From NCBI RefSeq assembly GCF_012273895.1, contig NC_052130.1:4774001-4838000 (forward strand): a stretch of 64,000 bases of DNA. Reading direction: 5' to 3'. Position numbers and translations under genes: made by a program. This document shows positions 48,504-60,569 of this stretch, piece after piece; position 1 is the stretch's first letter, and the number at the start of each line of letters is the position of its first letter. This DNA is from Zerene cesonia. Taxonomy: Eukaryota; Arthropoda; Insecta; Lepidoptera; Pieridae. Below the pieces are notes generated by a model, which was given only the letters and a program-made list of their open reading frames with translations, made no database searches and was not told where the DNA came from.

Positions 48504-48830
48504 TTACTATGTATATCACTTAGAAACATTGTAATAAATCAAGCAAGTTACATTTCAGTCTGCACATAAAATATCCTAAATATTATGTAATATAACTAAC
48601 ATTATGTATACTGCCGCTGATTTTAAAAGGAAATAATATAATTATTATCCTTAATTTTAATTATATTAAATCTGTAAATATATTTACTTCTATAACTACT
48701 TCAACCCGCGGCGTCACGTGGATAAAAACCAGCTCTTGTGCTAATCCAGACTATAATCTATACCAAATTTCATATAGAAACTCTTTACATTTTTACCCAG
48801 CTACTAATTGACATCACACTTCACACTGTA

Positions 48831-49022
48831 TCACACTAATATCATAAATATGAAAGTTTGTTTGTTCGCCAATTACGCTGAAACTGTTAACGAATTTTGA
48901 TGAAATTTGGTATACACAAAGGGTATGAGATGACTTGGGTGGTAAGATACTTTTTTATCTTGATTAAATGCTCCTTTGGGATAAAGCAGGAATCTAAAGT
49001 AGGACCCGGGGCGAGCGTCTAG
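48831..49022 (+). mobile_element. Complete Helitron, 192 bp
   Basis: TCACACTAATATCATAAATA after A; TACACAAAGGGTATGAGATG in the body; GGGGCGAGCGTCTAG at the 3' end, followed by A rather than T. Confidence 0.75.
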
Positions 49023-49029
49023 AATTTTA

Positions 49030-50080
49030 TAACTAACTAATATTTATAATTAAACACAGAAAAATAGAACTGTTAAGATTGTAATGTAAAACTAGGAATT
49101 TTCATTTGATAGCTTCTGCTATATATATTCTATTGCTATGTTATATTGCTTTAATCTACTGATCATATATGGAAAGCACTCCTTTGATATGGTGAATTTT
49201 TTATTTATTATATGTTTACTAAAACTTTGCAGTAGACATTACGAGAATATATAAATACCCTGTTTCTTTATATAATTTTTGTTACAGTAATACATAATAA
49301 TTTGTCATAGACCCTGGGCTCTTCCATTTTTTACCTTTTTGTTCGTATCTTCAATGTTTCATGTATTTTTATCATCCATCCATCTATGATTTTTATCTTT
49401 ATCCGGAATAAATAATACGTGTAACTCTTTTGAAATCAAAATCTGTTAAATGATAACATATATTATACACGATACGATTTTCCTACTTTGCTTTGTTTAA
49501 AACAACAAAAAGGTCTCAGTATTTGACCATATCTGTTATTTTAGGTGCCTACCCACATTTAGGGACTAAGTTTATTTTTATTGGACCCATTAAAAATCAA
49601 GGGACGGAAGCAAAACACCGACCATTTGTTTTCGTAATTATTTTTATGGGGGTATAATGGAATATTTTATTAGGATTGAGGTAAAAGGAAAAAGAAAAAA
49701 AGAAAGGTTGTAAGAATAAGGTGTGATTCCGACAGAGTACAGAAGCTTTTATTATAAATTTTAACTTTAAATATTGTTCTATTAGAGGGAGAGATTTTTG
49801 GTACAATATTGTAATTCAGAATCGGTTACAACCGAGAGGCGCTTGGTTGAAATATTGACGGTGATTAAGGGAAAACTGGTTTTAGTCTGGTTAGTCTATC
49901 TATGACAGAATCCGAAACAGATAGTATCGGAATCGATATTGTAGTCTGAGAGAAAATACAATGCTTGAAGTACGCAATTTATTTTCATTCATATGATTGG
50001 GGCTCGGTATGTTTTTAATATTATAAGGACGGACATCCTGATGATCTTAACAATATCCGAAAGTGTTTAGGCATATCCCT
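49030..50080. other. Gene-free unique DNA
   Basis: AT-rich, without recognised repeats or splice-supported frames. Confidence 0.35.
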
Positions 50081-50092
50081 TACTGTCCTTAC

Positions 50093-50279
50093 TAATATTT
50101 TAATCGCAAAAGTGTGTTGTGTTTCCTTTACGTCGCAACAGAGCAATTTAAAGATATAATTGTGTCTGGAGATAGTTATACTTATGGGCTAACTTTCACC
50201 GCATTAAAACATCACATTTCCAGGGGAATTTTCTTAGACCATGCATGCCTGCGTACGAAACTGCGGGTGGAAATTTAGT
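50093..50279 (+). mobile_element. Helitron, worn 3' end
   Basis: TACTAATATTTTAATCGCAA start, TTACGTCGCAACAGAGCAAT, and GCGTACGAAACTGCGGGTGG then TTTAGTA in place of CTAGT. Confidence 0.55.
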
Positions 50280-50729
50280 ATAATTTATTTCACCTATAGA
50301 CCAAAGCGGCAATAGAAATTTCTTAGAATCCTAGTAATAGGTACAAATATAATCAGTTCATCCCGAAAAGAAAAACTTAAAAGGGTTGAAGAAAACATTG
50401 AATTTTATTTGAAGAATAATTTGATAACACAATCTCGTGGTAACAAAAACAAGCGAAAGCTAGTTTCCTATAATTTACATTTCGACGTACACGGTCACCT
50501 TATTACAACATCGCAATTATGACGTACACCATTTTAGTGTTGACCCAAAAACTTTTGGCGACAAACAATTCTGAGACGAAAATAAATTTGTTTCATCTCG
50601 ATTTAACCGGTGCATCTTATGATAATATTTGTACAATAAAATCAACGCATATGGAAATAATATTATGCACTTTGGATAAAGCAAACAATGAGATATAAAT
50701 TATGTTTATATACTAGGTTGACCGTAAAC

Positions 50730-50985
50730 TTGGTGGCATTAAACGTTTCGTTTTTAATTCACTACCCGCTTCATATAAGAAAATAGAGCAATAGGTATAA
50801 AAATAGTTATTTTTATCAAAAACTGAAACTGTCAGAACTATACCTAATTTAAATGGGACATAGCAAACACCAGCATTCAAATACCAAAAGTCGGTAAGGA
50901 TCAAAAATCCAGTAATAAGTCATAAGGTAACACAAAAAAAGGCGAATAAGTAACCTCCTCCTTTTTGGAAGTAATTGAAAAAAAA
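50730..50985 (-). repeat. GGAGGTT-type dispersed repeat
   Basis: ACTGTCAGAACTATACCTAA, CCAGCATTCAAATACCAAAA and TAACCTCCTCCTTTTTGGAA; the longest copy in the window, minus strand. Confidence 0.6.
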
Positions 50986-51388
50986 AGGAAATATTAAAAC
51001 TATTTTTTAAGTAAACACAGGTTGTATAAGCTCATTATATAATGCTTATCATCATGAAATTCAGATTAACATTATTTCCTCGAATGAAACTTTCCTTTTG
51101 TCAAATTGTCTAGCTAACTGCATTATAGCGGCGGGCGACTTAAGATCCTCTCATTGAGAGCACGGGTTACGGCGGGCGACTCGAACGCCACTTTATTTAA
51201 CGTGAACGATAATACTCATTTATTTTAATTGTGAATTAATCTTATATTATCCCGTTAACTGCTATATTTTATCTAGCGGGAGCTTCGATGGTTTATAATG
51301 TCTTGATATAAAAACTAAGTTTCCAACGCGGCTTCGTGTCAAACCATCCGCTTCGTGTTTTCAAATTCTATTTCAGTTAGAAAATACG

Positions 51389-51585
51389 ATCATTATCACC
51401 AGCCCACTTTCCGTGGGTTCAGTCCATAATCGACCACGCTAGTAGCCAGGCGCGGGTTGACAGGTGTCACTTGTCGTGTGACTTTTTGATACTGTAACGT
51501 TCTTCACCAGTTTCCTCAATAAGCCCGCCTCGATTCCCCGACCTTAAATTTATGTTCTATCTTATTACCACTGAGCCACTACTGT
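51389..51585 (-). mobile_element. tRNA-derived SINE (GAT-tailed family), old copy
   Basis: ATCGACCACGCTAGTAGCCA, GGCGCGGGTTGACAGGTGTC and a final CACTGAGCCACTACTG; diverged and internally deleted. Confidence 0.65.
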
Positions 51586-52141
51586 TCAATAAACCTCTAT
51601 AAAAGATACCTTGTAACATTCTTTAAAGATACGTCAATCTATATTAAATTCTTGCAAGCTTCTACACAAGTGGGTATTCAAATGTTATCGTCAGTATTGC
51701 ATTTTAGATACTTACTAAACTGCTAAACTATTTTTATTTGAAAAGGATTTTTTTTTTTGTTTTAAATAGACTCCCGTACTACTAGACCGACTTACTTTCA
51801 CCAGCAGAATGCCACATTATTCCTAGTAATATGGGCTATTATGATATTTTACTTTGTTTTTCCAGATTGAAAAATCCGGATGGAGTCAGAGTCTAATATA
51901 TAGGCGAGCTCATAACTCTGTTAAGGCATAGAATATAGGCAATGTAGCGGGCAGTCCCTAGTCAGGTTAAAATGCATGCGGTTAATAGTTTCGCTTCATT
52001 AATTCGCAATTTAAGCGGTAATTGAACTTAATGAATCACAAGGGCAATTCCTGGTAATTATAAATTATCGATCTATGACGCGAAATGAGGAAAATATGCA
52101 CGTGCGGGCACTTCCATCTCTTTAGTTATTATATTTTAATA

Positions 52142-52260
52142 AATAGCTTTTGCCCGCGGCTTCGTACGCGTCAATTCGGAATAGTTAAAATGTTATTATA
52201 TTAGTATAGATGTTATTATACATATAAACCTTTCTAATGAATAATTTTATATATTAATAA
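52142..52260 (-). mobile_element. Helitron fragment
   Basis: TAGCTTTTGCCCGCGGCTTC and GTCAATTCGGAATAGTTAAA, like 26294-26395. Confidence 0.55.
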
Positions 52261-52518
52261 AATACATTAAAATCCATTAAGTTGCGTTAAAGATTTAAGC
52301 ATATATAGGGACATAGGGACAGAGAAAGCGACTTTGTTTTGTACTACTATTATATATTTAATATTTAATAGCAATACTGACAATTCAATTCACTGGCTAA
52401 TATGTACTATAAAGAATAAATAAATAATATAGCGAACTCGCTTCGCAACAGATTTTGGTGCGGTTTATAACAAGTAAGATAAGTATATCCTCCGTGTTTA
52501 ATTGTTGTGTTTTTATCG

Positions 52519-52760
52519 TGGAAGTCGAGCACGCTTCGGCACGAATTGGGCCAACTCGCACCCGGTAAGGTACCACAACCGTTCATATGATCGGTTTGAA
52601 AATAGCTCCTGTATTTGTGTATTTCGCATCCCTTTCCTCACCCTTACGGATCCCTTTCATCATCATCAGTCATCAATCCTTCCTTTAACACCTATAAGCT
52701 GGCTACACATATGCAATATGCGGTGGCGGTTTCTTATATCGGGCGACCCACCAACTTGGG
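52519..52760 (+). mobile_element. GTCGAGCACGCTTCGG repeat
   Basis: Very similar to the 6.65-kb copy over GTCGAGCACGCTTCGGCACG and AATTGGGCCAACTCGCACC, then diverged, with a trace of CATCATCATC inserted in the middle. Confidence 0.7.
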
Positions 52761-52805
52761 TTTGATTTATTTATTTATCTCACGTACACAACAGTTAGTA
52801 ACAAA

Positions 52806-52971
52806 TCCTACTAATATATAATATATATAATCGCGAAAGTTTGTAAGTATATATGGATGTTTGTTACTCTTTCACGCGAAAACACCGTATCGTCTGTGTA
52901 TAAAATTTGGTGCAGATACAGATTAGAACACGACACGGCACCACGCGAGTAACACCGCAGGTTACAGCTAG
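52806..52971 (+). mobile_element. Helitron, 166 bp
   Basis: TCCTACTAATATATAATATA after A and GGTTACAGCTAG before T. The body keeps TTACTCTTTCACGCGAAAAC; about 35 bases are missing relative to the 200-bp copies. Confidence 0.8.
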
Positions 52972-53419
52972 TAAAGAATAAATTCATTCGTAGAGTAAAT
53001 TACAACAGTTCATGCCACTAACCTAAAAAAATTCATTCATATGAAATGTTTGCTTAACAATCTTATTTACATATTTACTTATAAATGTTTAAAAAACATT
53101 TCTTAATTACTATAGAATTAAATATAAATTGGTATGTAATCGGAACTTTAAAAAATTTCGAAATAATAACAAACAATATTGGCCAAAATGTAATTTTCCT
53201 CTAAAAATTTGAACAACTGTTTCGAACTTCTTTAAACTCGTGTCGAATAAATCAAGTTCATTAGTAATTCAAATAAAATTGTATGACCAGCAAATTTACA
53301 CTACAATATTATAAAAGGAACTGTTATTTTTGAATATGCTCATCATAAAATCATTATGTTTTCAATATTGATACTGTCAATATTGATTTGTGATTTAATA
53401 AGTATTTTTATCAGAACGC

Positions 53420-53585
53420 TAAAGCGCCTTCAAATTGTCAGACTAGACCAAAAGACCACTCGGAAGGCGCCAGCTATAAAAAAGAAATATCAAAATCAGT
53501 TCATCAAGTCGAAAGTTCGAGATAACAATAAAATACAGTTGAGATTTGAGATTGAGACCTCTTTTTCGAAGTCGGTTGGAAATGA
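53420..53585 (-). repeat. GGAGGTT-type dispersed repeat
   Basis: AATTGTCAGACTAGACCAAA, TCGGAAGGCGCCAGCTATAA and TTTCGAAGTCGGTTGG; minus strand. Confidence 0.6.
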
Positions 53586-54105
53586 GGATTAATATTCCTC
53601 TTTGAGATAAATTTCCGCGGTTAAAAGGTCTATAAAATCTTCCATTTGATTTGTTATTCTATAATTTCTTTGATAAATTCAAGGAAATAAACGAAGGGAC
53701 TAAATTCTAAACGAAGAAAGCTTTAAAAGAAAGTAATCAGAGAATATAGTCATAATGTATATTTAATTTCGCCAGCTTTTCTTAAAGGAATAAGCAGTTG
53801 CTATATTAAAAATTAATTTAAAGTACTATTAGTTTTAATTAGTCTGGTTGAAATAACACTGCACAATAAGCATAAAAAATTAATTATACTGTTTATACTG
53901 CAGTTAATTGTACGATTGTAAAATATTTACCAATTACTGTTCGCATAAAAAATTAATTTGAAAATCACTACTTATTTATGTTATTTACTGCTTTATTAAA
54001 ATGAACCATTAAATCAGCCCTTGTAGATTTACCTATAAGCTTTTACAACTCGATTGAAAGATATAGATATATAAATAGCTTACTAGGAAGGAAAATAGAC
54101 GTTAG

Positions 54106-54216
54106 CTGATTCTCAGACCTACCCGATATGCACACAATATTTTATCAGAATCGGTCCAGCCGTTTCGAAGGAGTATGCTAACTAACATTGTGACACGAGA
54201 ATTTTATATATAAAGA
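54106..54216 (-). mobile_element. Helitron, 5' half (24.5-kb type)
   Basis: TCAGAATCGGTCCAGCCGTT to ACGAGAATTTTATATATAAA and GA; the 3' half is missing. Confidence 0.6.
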
Positions 54217-54487
54217 TAACACATATGCTAACAAACTATCACCGAAGTTGATTAATTTTATGCATCTTTTTAAAGCAGGTTGTTAGGTGAGTTAAATTGT
54301 ATTTAAGAATTAACAATCATTAAAATTATGTTGTTTTTTTAAACGCGCTTCTCAAAGGTTGAAAAATGATTTCTCCATTGGATAGTCCCACAGTCTCCAA
54401 TAGACCCTAATAGTATATTGGAAATTGTTATATATCTTATACCTTTAAACGAGCAATTCTTGTATATATATTGAGAATGAGAATTGA

Positions 54488-54638
54488 GAATTTAGCAGAA
54501 TCCTTTCTTAGCGTATGCCTTCGTCATAACATCTATCTGCATGCCAAATTTCAGCTCGATCCGTCCAGTGGTTTGGGCAGTGGCGTTGATAGATCACTAT
54601 GTCCGTCAGTCAGTCACCTTTCAGATATATATATTAGA
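54488..54638 (-). mobile_element. Helitron (GGCTGAAATTT family), 5' half
   Basis: ATGCCAAATTTCAGCTCGAT, GGTTTGGGCAGTGGCGTTGA and an AT-rich end in TATATTAGA. It touches the next element with no base between. Confidence 0.65.
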
Positions 54639-54712
54639 CTAGCTGGTACGCGGTGCGCGGGCTGCAAGCAGCCCGCGTGGATTTTTGCGTGGACCAGTAT
54701 TATCAAGACTTA
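54639..54712 (-). mobile_element. Helitron 3' end running into a gap
   Basis: CTAG at 54639-54642 is followed by a perfect 10-bp stem, CGCGGGCTGC-AA-GCAGCCCGCG, at 54656-54677. The rest of the element lies in the N gap. Confidence 0.6.
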
Positions 54713-55712
54713 NNNNNNNNNNNNNNNNNNNNNNNNNNNNNNNNNNNNNNNNNNNNNNNNNNNNNNNNNNNNNNNNNNNNNNNNNNNNNNNNNNNNNNNN
54801 NNNNNNNNNNNNNNNNNNNNNNNNNNNNNNNNNNNNNNNNNNNNNNNNNNNNNNNNNNNNNNNNNNNNNNNNNNNNNNNNNNNNNNNNNNNNNNNNNNNN
54901 NNNNNNNNNNNNNNNNNNNNNNNNNNNNNNNNNNNNNNNNNNNNNNNNNNNNNNNNNNNNNNNNNNNNNNNNNNNNNNNNNNNNNNNNNNNNNNNNNNNN
55001 NNNNNNNNNNNNNNNNNNNNNNNNNNNNNNNNNNNNNNNNNNNNNNNNNNNNNNNNNNNNNNNNNNNNNNNNNNNNNNNNNNNNNNNNNNNNNNNNNNNN
55101 NNNNNNNNNNNNNNNNNNNNNNNNNNNNNNNNNNNNNNNNNNNNNNNNNNNNNNNNNNNNNNNNNNNNNNNNNNNNNNNNNNNNNNNNNNNNNNNNNNNN
55201 NNNNNNNNNNNNNNNNNNNNNNNNNNNNNNNNNNNNNNNNNNNNNNNNNNNNNNNNNNNNNNNNNNNNNNNNNNNNNNNNNNNNNNNNNNNNNNNNNNNN
55301 NNNNNNNNNNNNNNNNNNNNNNNNNNNNNNNNNNNNNNNNNNNNNNNNNNNNNNNNNNNNNNNNNNNNNNNNNNNNNNNNNNNNNNNNNNNNNNNNNNNN
55401 NNNNNNNNNNNNNNNNNNNNNNNNNNNNNNNNNNNNNNNNNNNNNNNNNNNNNNNNNNNNNNNNNNNNNNNNNNNNNNNNNNNNNNNNNNNNNNNNNNNN
55501 NNNNNNNNNNNNNNNNNNNNNNNNNNNNNNNNNNNNNNNNNNNNNNNNNNNNNNNNNNNNNNNNNNNNNNNNNNNNNNNNNNNNNNNNNNNNNNNNNNNN
55601 NNNNNNNNNNNNNNNNNNNNNNNNNNNNNNNNNNNNNNNNNNNNNNNNNNNNNNNNNNNNNNNNNNNNNNNNNNNNNNNNNNNNNNNNNNNNNNNNNNNN
55701 NNNNNNNNNNNN
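54713..55712. other. Assembly gap, exactly 1000 N
   Basis: Placeholder-length gap that begins just inside a hairpin-bearing Helitron end. Confidence 0.99.
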
Positions 55713-55866
55713 TCTCCACTTTTCGCCCGGTTTCCGAGAAAAGCGATGTCAGTCAGTCAGTGGGTGTGTAGCTTTATATAGTATAATTATTTATTATATA
55801 TCTTCATGTCAAAGTGTTTGTAACGAAACTTCTCCGAAACAGGTTAATCGCTTTCGGAAAAATTAT

Positions 55867-55868
<2 letters not shown>

Positions 55869-55934
<66 letters not shown>
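55869..55934. repeat. (AT)n microsatellite
   Basis: About 33 uninterrupted AT units, directly before a SINE. Confidence 0.95.
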
Positions 55935-55937
<3 letters not shown>

Positions 55938-56157
55938 TGTCGAAACCAGGCGAGCGAGTAAGAAATAAAATGATTTTATTTGTAATGATTTATTATCTGC
56001 ACATGCGGATAACATCACCAAAGGGTGATCACATCGTGAGGAATCCAGCATGTCCAAGAATTAAAAGTTCGACGACACCGTGGTGAATTATGGTCTGAAC
56101 CCTCATAGGAGGCCTGTATCACAGCAGTGGGAACAAATATGGGCTGATGATGATGAA
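55935..56157 (+). mobile_element. tRNA-derived SINE (GAT-tailed family), 5' truncated
   Basis: It starts inside the B box (GTGTCGAAACCAGGCGAGCG) and ends GGGAACAAATATGGGCTGAT then GATGATGA. The body carries several changes. Confidence 0.8.
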
Positions 56158-56996
56158 TAAAACTAAAATCCTAATAAATAACTGTTTATCAATCTATTCA
56201 CTATAATAATAAGAGAGAAGTGTGGCAACGGCGCATTGTCACGTTATCGCAGTGTCAGTATCTTAGTATCTTAGTATCTCTATATAACTACTATCTACAA
56301 GATGTTTGAATATCATGAAACCTAAAAATCATGTTTCATGCCTAAACTAATGGATATATTCAATTGATTTTTGAGTAAGGAACATTTTGTATATCAATTA
56401 TTGATAGCTATTCCTTCGTTAGTTACACTAGTTGAATAACTCCCTTTACTAACATTTAAATTCTTTTTAGTGAAACAACTCACCATAAATAACTAGAATA
56501 GCTATAATAAATAATGTTTAATTACCACATTTATTACATAATTACCACCATGATAACCCGTATTGACAACAACCAAGACAATCAGTTACTTTGAAATATC
56601 ATTCTGTCGTAACACAAAACATCATAGAACTACCATTTCCTGATAAATTTAGCGAAAATCCCTCCATCCGCAACTGCGCCGATCGTAAACCAAGCATAGC
56701 AGCAAATAGCAGTTGTGTCAAAAAGCTAGGAACAACAAACGGATCACAAACCCGGCGATAAAATAAACTTTGCGTTTGTTCATCCACGTGTAAATAAACA
56801 TCGGTTTAACGGAATTTTACAATGTGTAAATAGGTACGAATCGTTACTTGTGACAAGAGATTTTTATCTGAGACAAGTCGAACGGGTGGTCTGGTACTTA
56901 GGTAGCAAATTAGCTATAACAACATTAAGATAATGGCTTATAAAAATAATTGTTATGTTTTAATCTGTATTTGTATGCATACGTGTTTTTGAATTG

Positions 56997-57067
56997 TAAT
57001 TAGTACTTACGGGACGACGTGGTCGCTAAGCGACAAAGTCCCTTGAATAATAAAAAGAAAAAAAAAA
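56997..57067 (+). repeat. Retroelement tail with poly-A
   Basis: CGACGTGGTCGCTAAGCGAC then TAATAAAAAGAAAAAAAAAA; likely the 3' end of a LINE, family not named. Confidence 0.4.
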
Positions 57068-57605
57068 TACATTAAGATGATATAAATTAATGGACGAGAA
57101 CAGAGTCGAATAAATGGAAATTGAGAATCAAAGTTCTAAAATCCTTAGCGGCAACAACATTCTATCGTTCTTTTTTATGATAATTAGTATTCACATGTAT
57201 ATTATATAGGCGAGCGGGATTTTCAGATTTCAATGTAAATAAAATATCATTAGCCCACGTTTTAACTCGGATGTATGTATGCAAATAAAAAGATGATCAC
57301 TGCGCCATTTCGTGTTATGTCTCAATTAGTTGGTAAGTAATTAATCTTCGTCCATTCATCCTCTATAGAACTAAGAAAGCAGTTGGATTTGCCATAAATA
57401 ATTTGATGTACATCTGTCCCAGTGTTGTAGAGACTTATTCTACTTTCTTTATAAAATTATTTGACATAAAACTTGTTATTAAATCATAAATAGTACGAAC
57501 TCAAGTTTTATATCTCAGATTTAACTTCGGTGAAGCTCGCCGGCTGAAATACTTTGCGGTATAAATTGCGCTGCAGCGTTGAAACTTTTGTAATTTTATA
57601 TGTAA

Positions 57606-57873
57606 CTAGCGGTCCGCCCCGGCTTCGCCTGTGGTACATTTATAGCCTACTAACTACGCCCCGCGGTTTCACCCGCGTAAGTCCGTATCCCGTAGGAATA
57701 TCGGGATGAAAAGTTGCCTATGTGTTATTGCAGCTACGTTTTTAGTTGCCTATATGTATGTCCAGCTATCTGCGTACTAAATTTCACCATCATGCAATCG
57801 GATCAGTAGTTTTTGCGTGAAATTTTAAAAAACATCCATACATACACACTTTTGCGTTTATTATATTAGTAGA
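57606..57873 (-). mobile_element. Two Helitrons, one abutting inside the 3' end of another
   Basis: 57606-57649 is an inverted 3' end (CTAGCGGTCCGCCCCGGCTT). At 57650 a second element starts with CTAACTACGCCCCGCGG and runs to ATTAGTAGA at 57873; its body has an insertion around TTTTTAGTTGCC. The remainder of the first element is not seen on the far side. Confidence 0.7.
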
Positions 57874-58584
57874 ATAACACTCTGGGCTCACGTACATATT
57901 CGTGACGTTTCATGACGGAGAGTCAATTCGTGACGGAGCATGCTCCATTTCCATATTATTCTTTATTTAAAAGCGTTAAGTCATTAAATTAACAACATTG
58001 ACTTCCTTGTTTACATAATATGGAATTCTAGGATTTGTAAGAAGAAACAATACAAAGGCTTAATAATAATTAGATAAAAAATAACACTAAATAGAATTAA
58101 CTCACGTTAATCATATTATTGTTGACATAAAAGAAAGACACTACGCAATCGTTGCGTGTTGAAAGCAATTAGTATTGGCATTTCTAAATTTATCGCTTAC
58201 ATATACCTGTAATAACTTTATCCTAAAACTTGCAATTTATTCTACAGAATTGTAAAATTCACTTACATATCGCATTGCTAAAATAAACCTCATCACATTG
58301 GAAAAAAATTCTTTGGGAAAATATCACAACGTCACGGTCAGCAATAAGTACCTATAAATGTTATTCCTTTTTGAATACATAATAACATACATTTATAGGC
58401 AAATACAGAGAAATTACGTTACCTTTATTGTTTTAAAGCAAAGGATTGAAAAAACGCTTCTAAATATAGCTTTGAGACGATATGGGCCAAGGTACCAGCA
58501 TAATTCGTTTCTTTGCCCCTCTTTAGATCTAGTATACTGTATCGCCGCGTACTTATCCTATACTACTAATATTATATCCTACTA

Positions 58585-58781
58585 TCCTACTAATATTATA
58601 AATGCGTAAGTTTGTAAGGACGTGTGTGTTTGCTACTCTTTCACGCAAAAACTGCTGAACCGATTGCATTGAAATTTGGTACGTAGACAGCTGGACAACT
58701 GGAATAACATATAGGCACTTTTTATCCCGATATTCCTACGGGATACGGACTTACGAGCGTGAAACCGCGGGGCGCAGCTAG
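58585..58781 (+). mobile_element. Complete Helitron, main family, 197 bp
   Basis: TCCTACTAATATTATAAATG after A and GGCGCAGCTAG before T. The hairpin has one changed arm (CGAGCG). Additional 5' ends are stacked upstream from 58556. Confidence 0.87.
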
Positions 58782-58966
58782 TTCAATAATAATACAAGCT
58801 TTGGCCGCATGCAATGACCTACTAATTTATTATATGGCCGTGAATCCTCATCGTACTGACCTTAGTGTGCCTTAGTTCCAATTTGTTATTGGTTCTAAGT
58901 CCATAAGTCGCGCTATGAAATTATGTGTTGGATTTTGACGTTTGTCACCTAGATTTTATGATATAA

Positions 58967-59194
58967 TCTCTATTGAAGTTATAAATGTGAAGATTACTCT
59001 GTCTATCTGTATGTCTGCCTGTTGCACTTAGCCGATTTGGGTGTAAAGAAGAATTTGGTGTAAAGATAGTTTGACACCCGAGATAAGACAAGATAGTTTG
59101 TGTACTGAAAATCCTATAAGGTAAGTATGCGGGGAAAATCCCGAGACTATTACTCTGTTTGACTATACGAGCGAAGCCGCGTGTGTTAAGTTAG
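58967..59194 (+). mobile_element. Helitron, CTAG decayed to TTAG
   Basis: TCTCTATTGAAGTTATAAAT after A, GTCTATCTGTATGTCTGCCT, then ACGAGCGAAGCCGCGTGTGT and TTAGT at the 3' end. Confidence 0.6.
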
Positions 59195-60170
59195 TTTGTT
59201 TTATATTTCAAACTCTTTGTATAGCATGAATTTGGTTTGCATAAATTGCTTCCTCGTCTTTGAATATTTTTAATGTTAATGAAGTAATTATTTTCAACAT
59301 AACTGAACCGCTTTCTTTTTTTATTTAATTTATCATAACTGCAATGCAAAAAGGCATCTCTAATTCCATTGCTACAGTACTTTAAAAAAAATTGACGCAG
59401 CGTAAAATTCGAAAGGTAAATCGTCATAGAAATGAAGAAAAGAAGTTGATTCCTGATGGTTTATTAGCAGTATGGCAGTGCTAGGCCCTGTACAGGACTA
59501 AACTAGATGATATGGTGTAATTGGTGATGAAGGGAACATTAAGGCTTATATTGAAGTGTAATAAAGACTGTGGCCTAGATAATAAGATCTGGTAATGAAG
59601 CCTAGGCTGTAGATGGCCTTAGTTTTTATCTCCTTTATTAAAATAGTTACGTTATAGTTCTATGTGTGCGTGTCGTATTCGTGAAAATAGTTAAAATGAG
59701 GTAAGGTAGTTAATAATATAATCAATTTTTATAATTTTTAATTGCTATCTTTTACAGTTTTTAAGTAGAAAAAAAAATGTCATATATCGCCTCTTCTTCG
59801 AAAATCTACGTTGTTTACATACAAAATTTTGTAGACCACGCGAGCGAAGTCGCAGGCCGAAAAATTATTACATTAAAACATTAAAACCTTAATATACATA
59901 AGTTAAAACACATTTCTGACCCAGATTGCAAAGCCATCGAAATAAAAAGCTGTTTTAAAATAGCATTTTTCTTTCACATAATTTCTTATATGCATCTCAA
60001 GAGGTCGAGTATTTCTGGTTTGTTATTGAAATACCTGTAGGCTTCTATTTGTGAAAGCCTAGCTTCAGCCCGGCCGTTATAATGAAGCCTTTGAGCCTTG
60101 ACAGATCGAACAAACAGTCATTGAGTTATAGAACTCACAAACTATTTAACCATAGGTCCGTATCTTTTAA

Positions 60171-60330
60171 TCTATACTAATATTATAAAGCTGAAGAGTA
60201 AGTTTGAACGCACTAATCTCAAGAACTACTGGTCCGATTTGAAAAATTCTTTCAGTGTTAGCTAGCCCATTTATTGAGAAAGGCTATATGCTATATATGT
60301 ACCACGGGCGAAGCCGGGGCGGACCGCTAG
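60171..60330 (+). mobile_element. Complete short Helitron, 160 bp
   Basis: TCTATACTAATATTATAAAG after A; ACCACGGGCGAAGCCGGGGC then GGACCGCTAG before T. Confidence 0.8.
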
Positions 60331-60387
60331 TTTCCTAATATACATTTTGTATGGTTGTGGCAAAATTGTTTCCCATACTAAACTCGT

Positions 60388-60569
60388 GCTTAAACGGTGA
60401 AGGAAAACATCGTGAGGAAACCGGCATGTCCAAGAATTAAAAGTTCGACGACATGTGACATCTGCCAACCCGCACTTGGCCAGCGTGGTGGATTATGGCC
60501 TGAACCCTCATAGGAGGCCTGTGTCCCAACAGTGGGAACATATATGGGCTGATGATGATGATGATGATG
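60388..60569 (+). mobile_element. tRNA-derived SINE (GAT-tailed family), 5' truncated, with 11-bp target duplication
   Basis: ACTAAACTCGT lies on both sides (60377-60387 and 60570-60580). The element starts at the TTAAACGGTGAAGG block, lacks the tRNA head and ends in (GAT)n. This marks a fairly recent, truncated insertion by target-primed reverse transcription. Confidence 0.9.
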
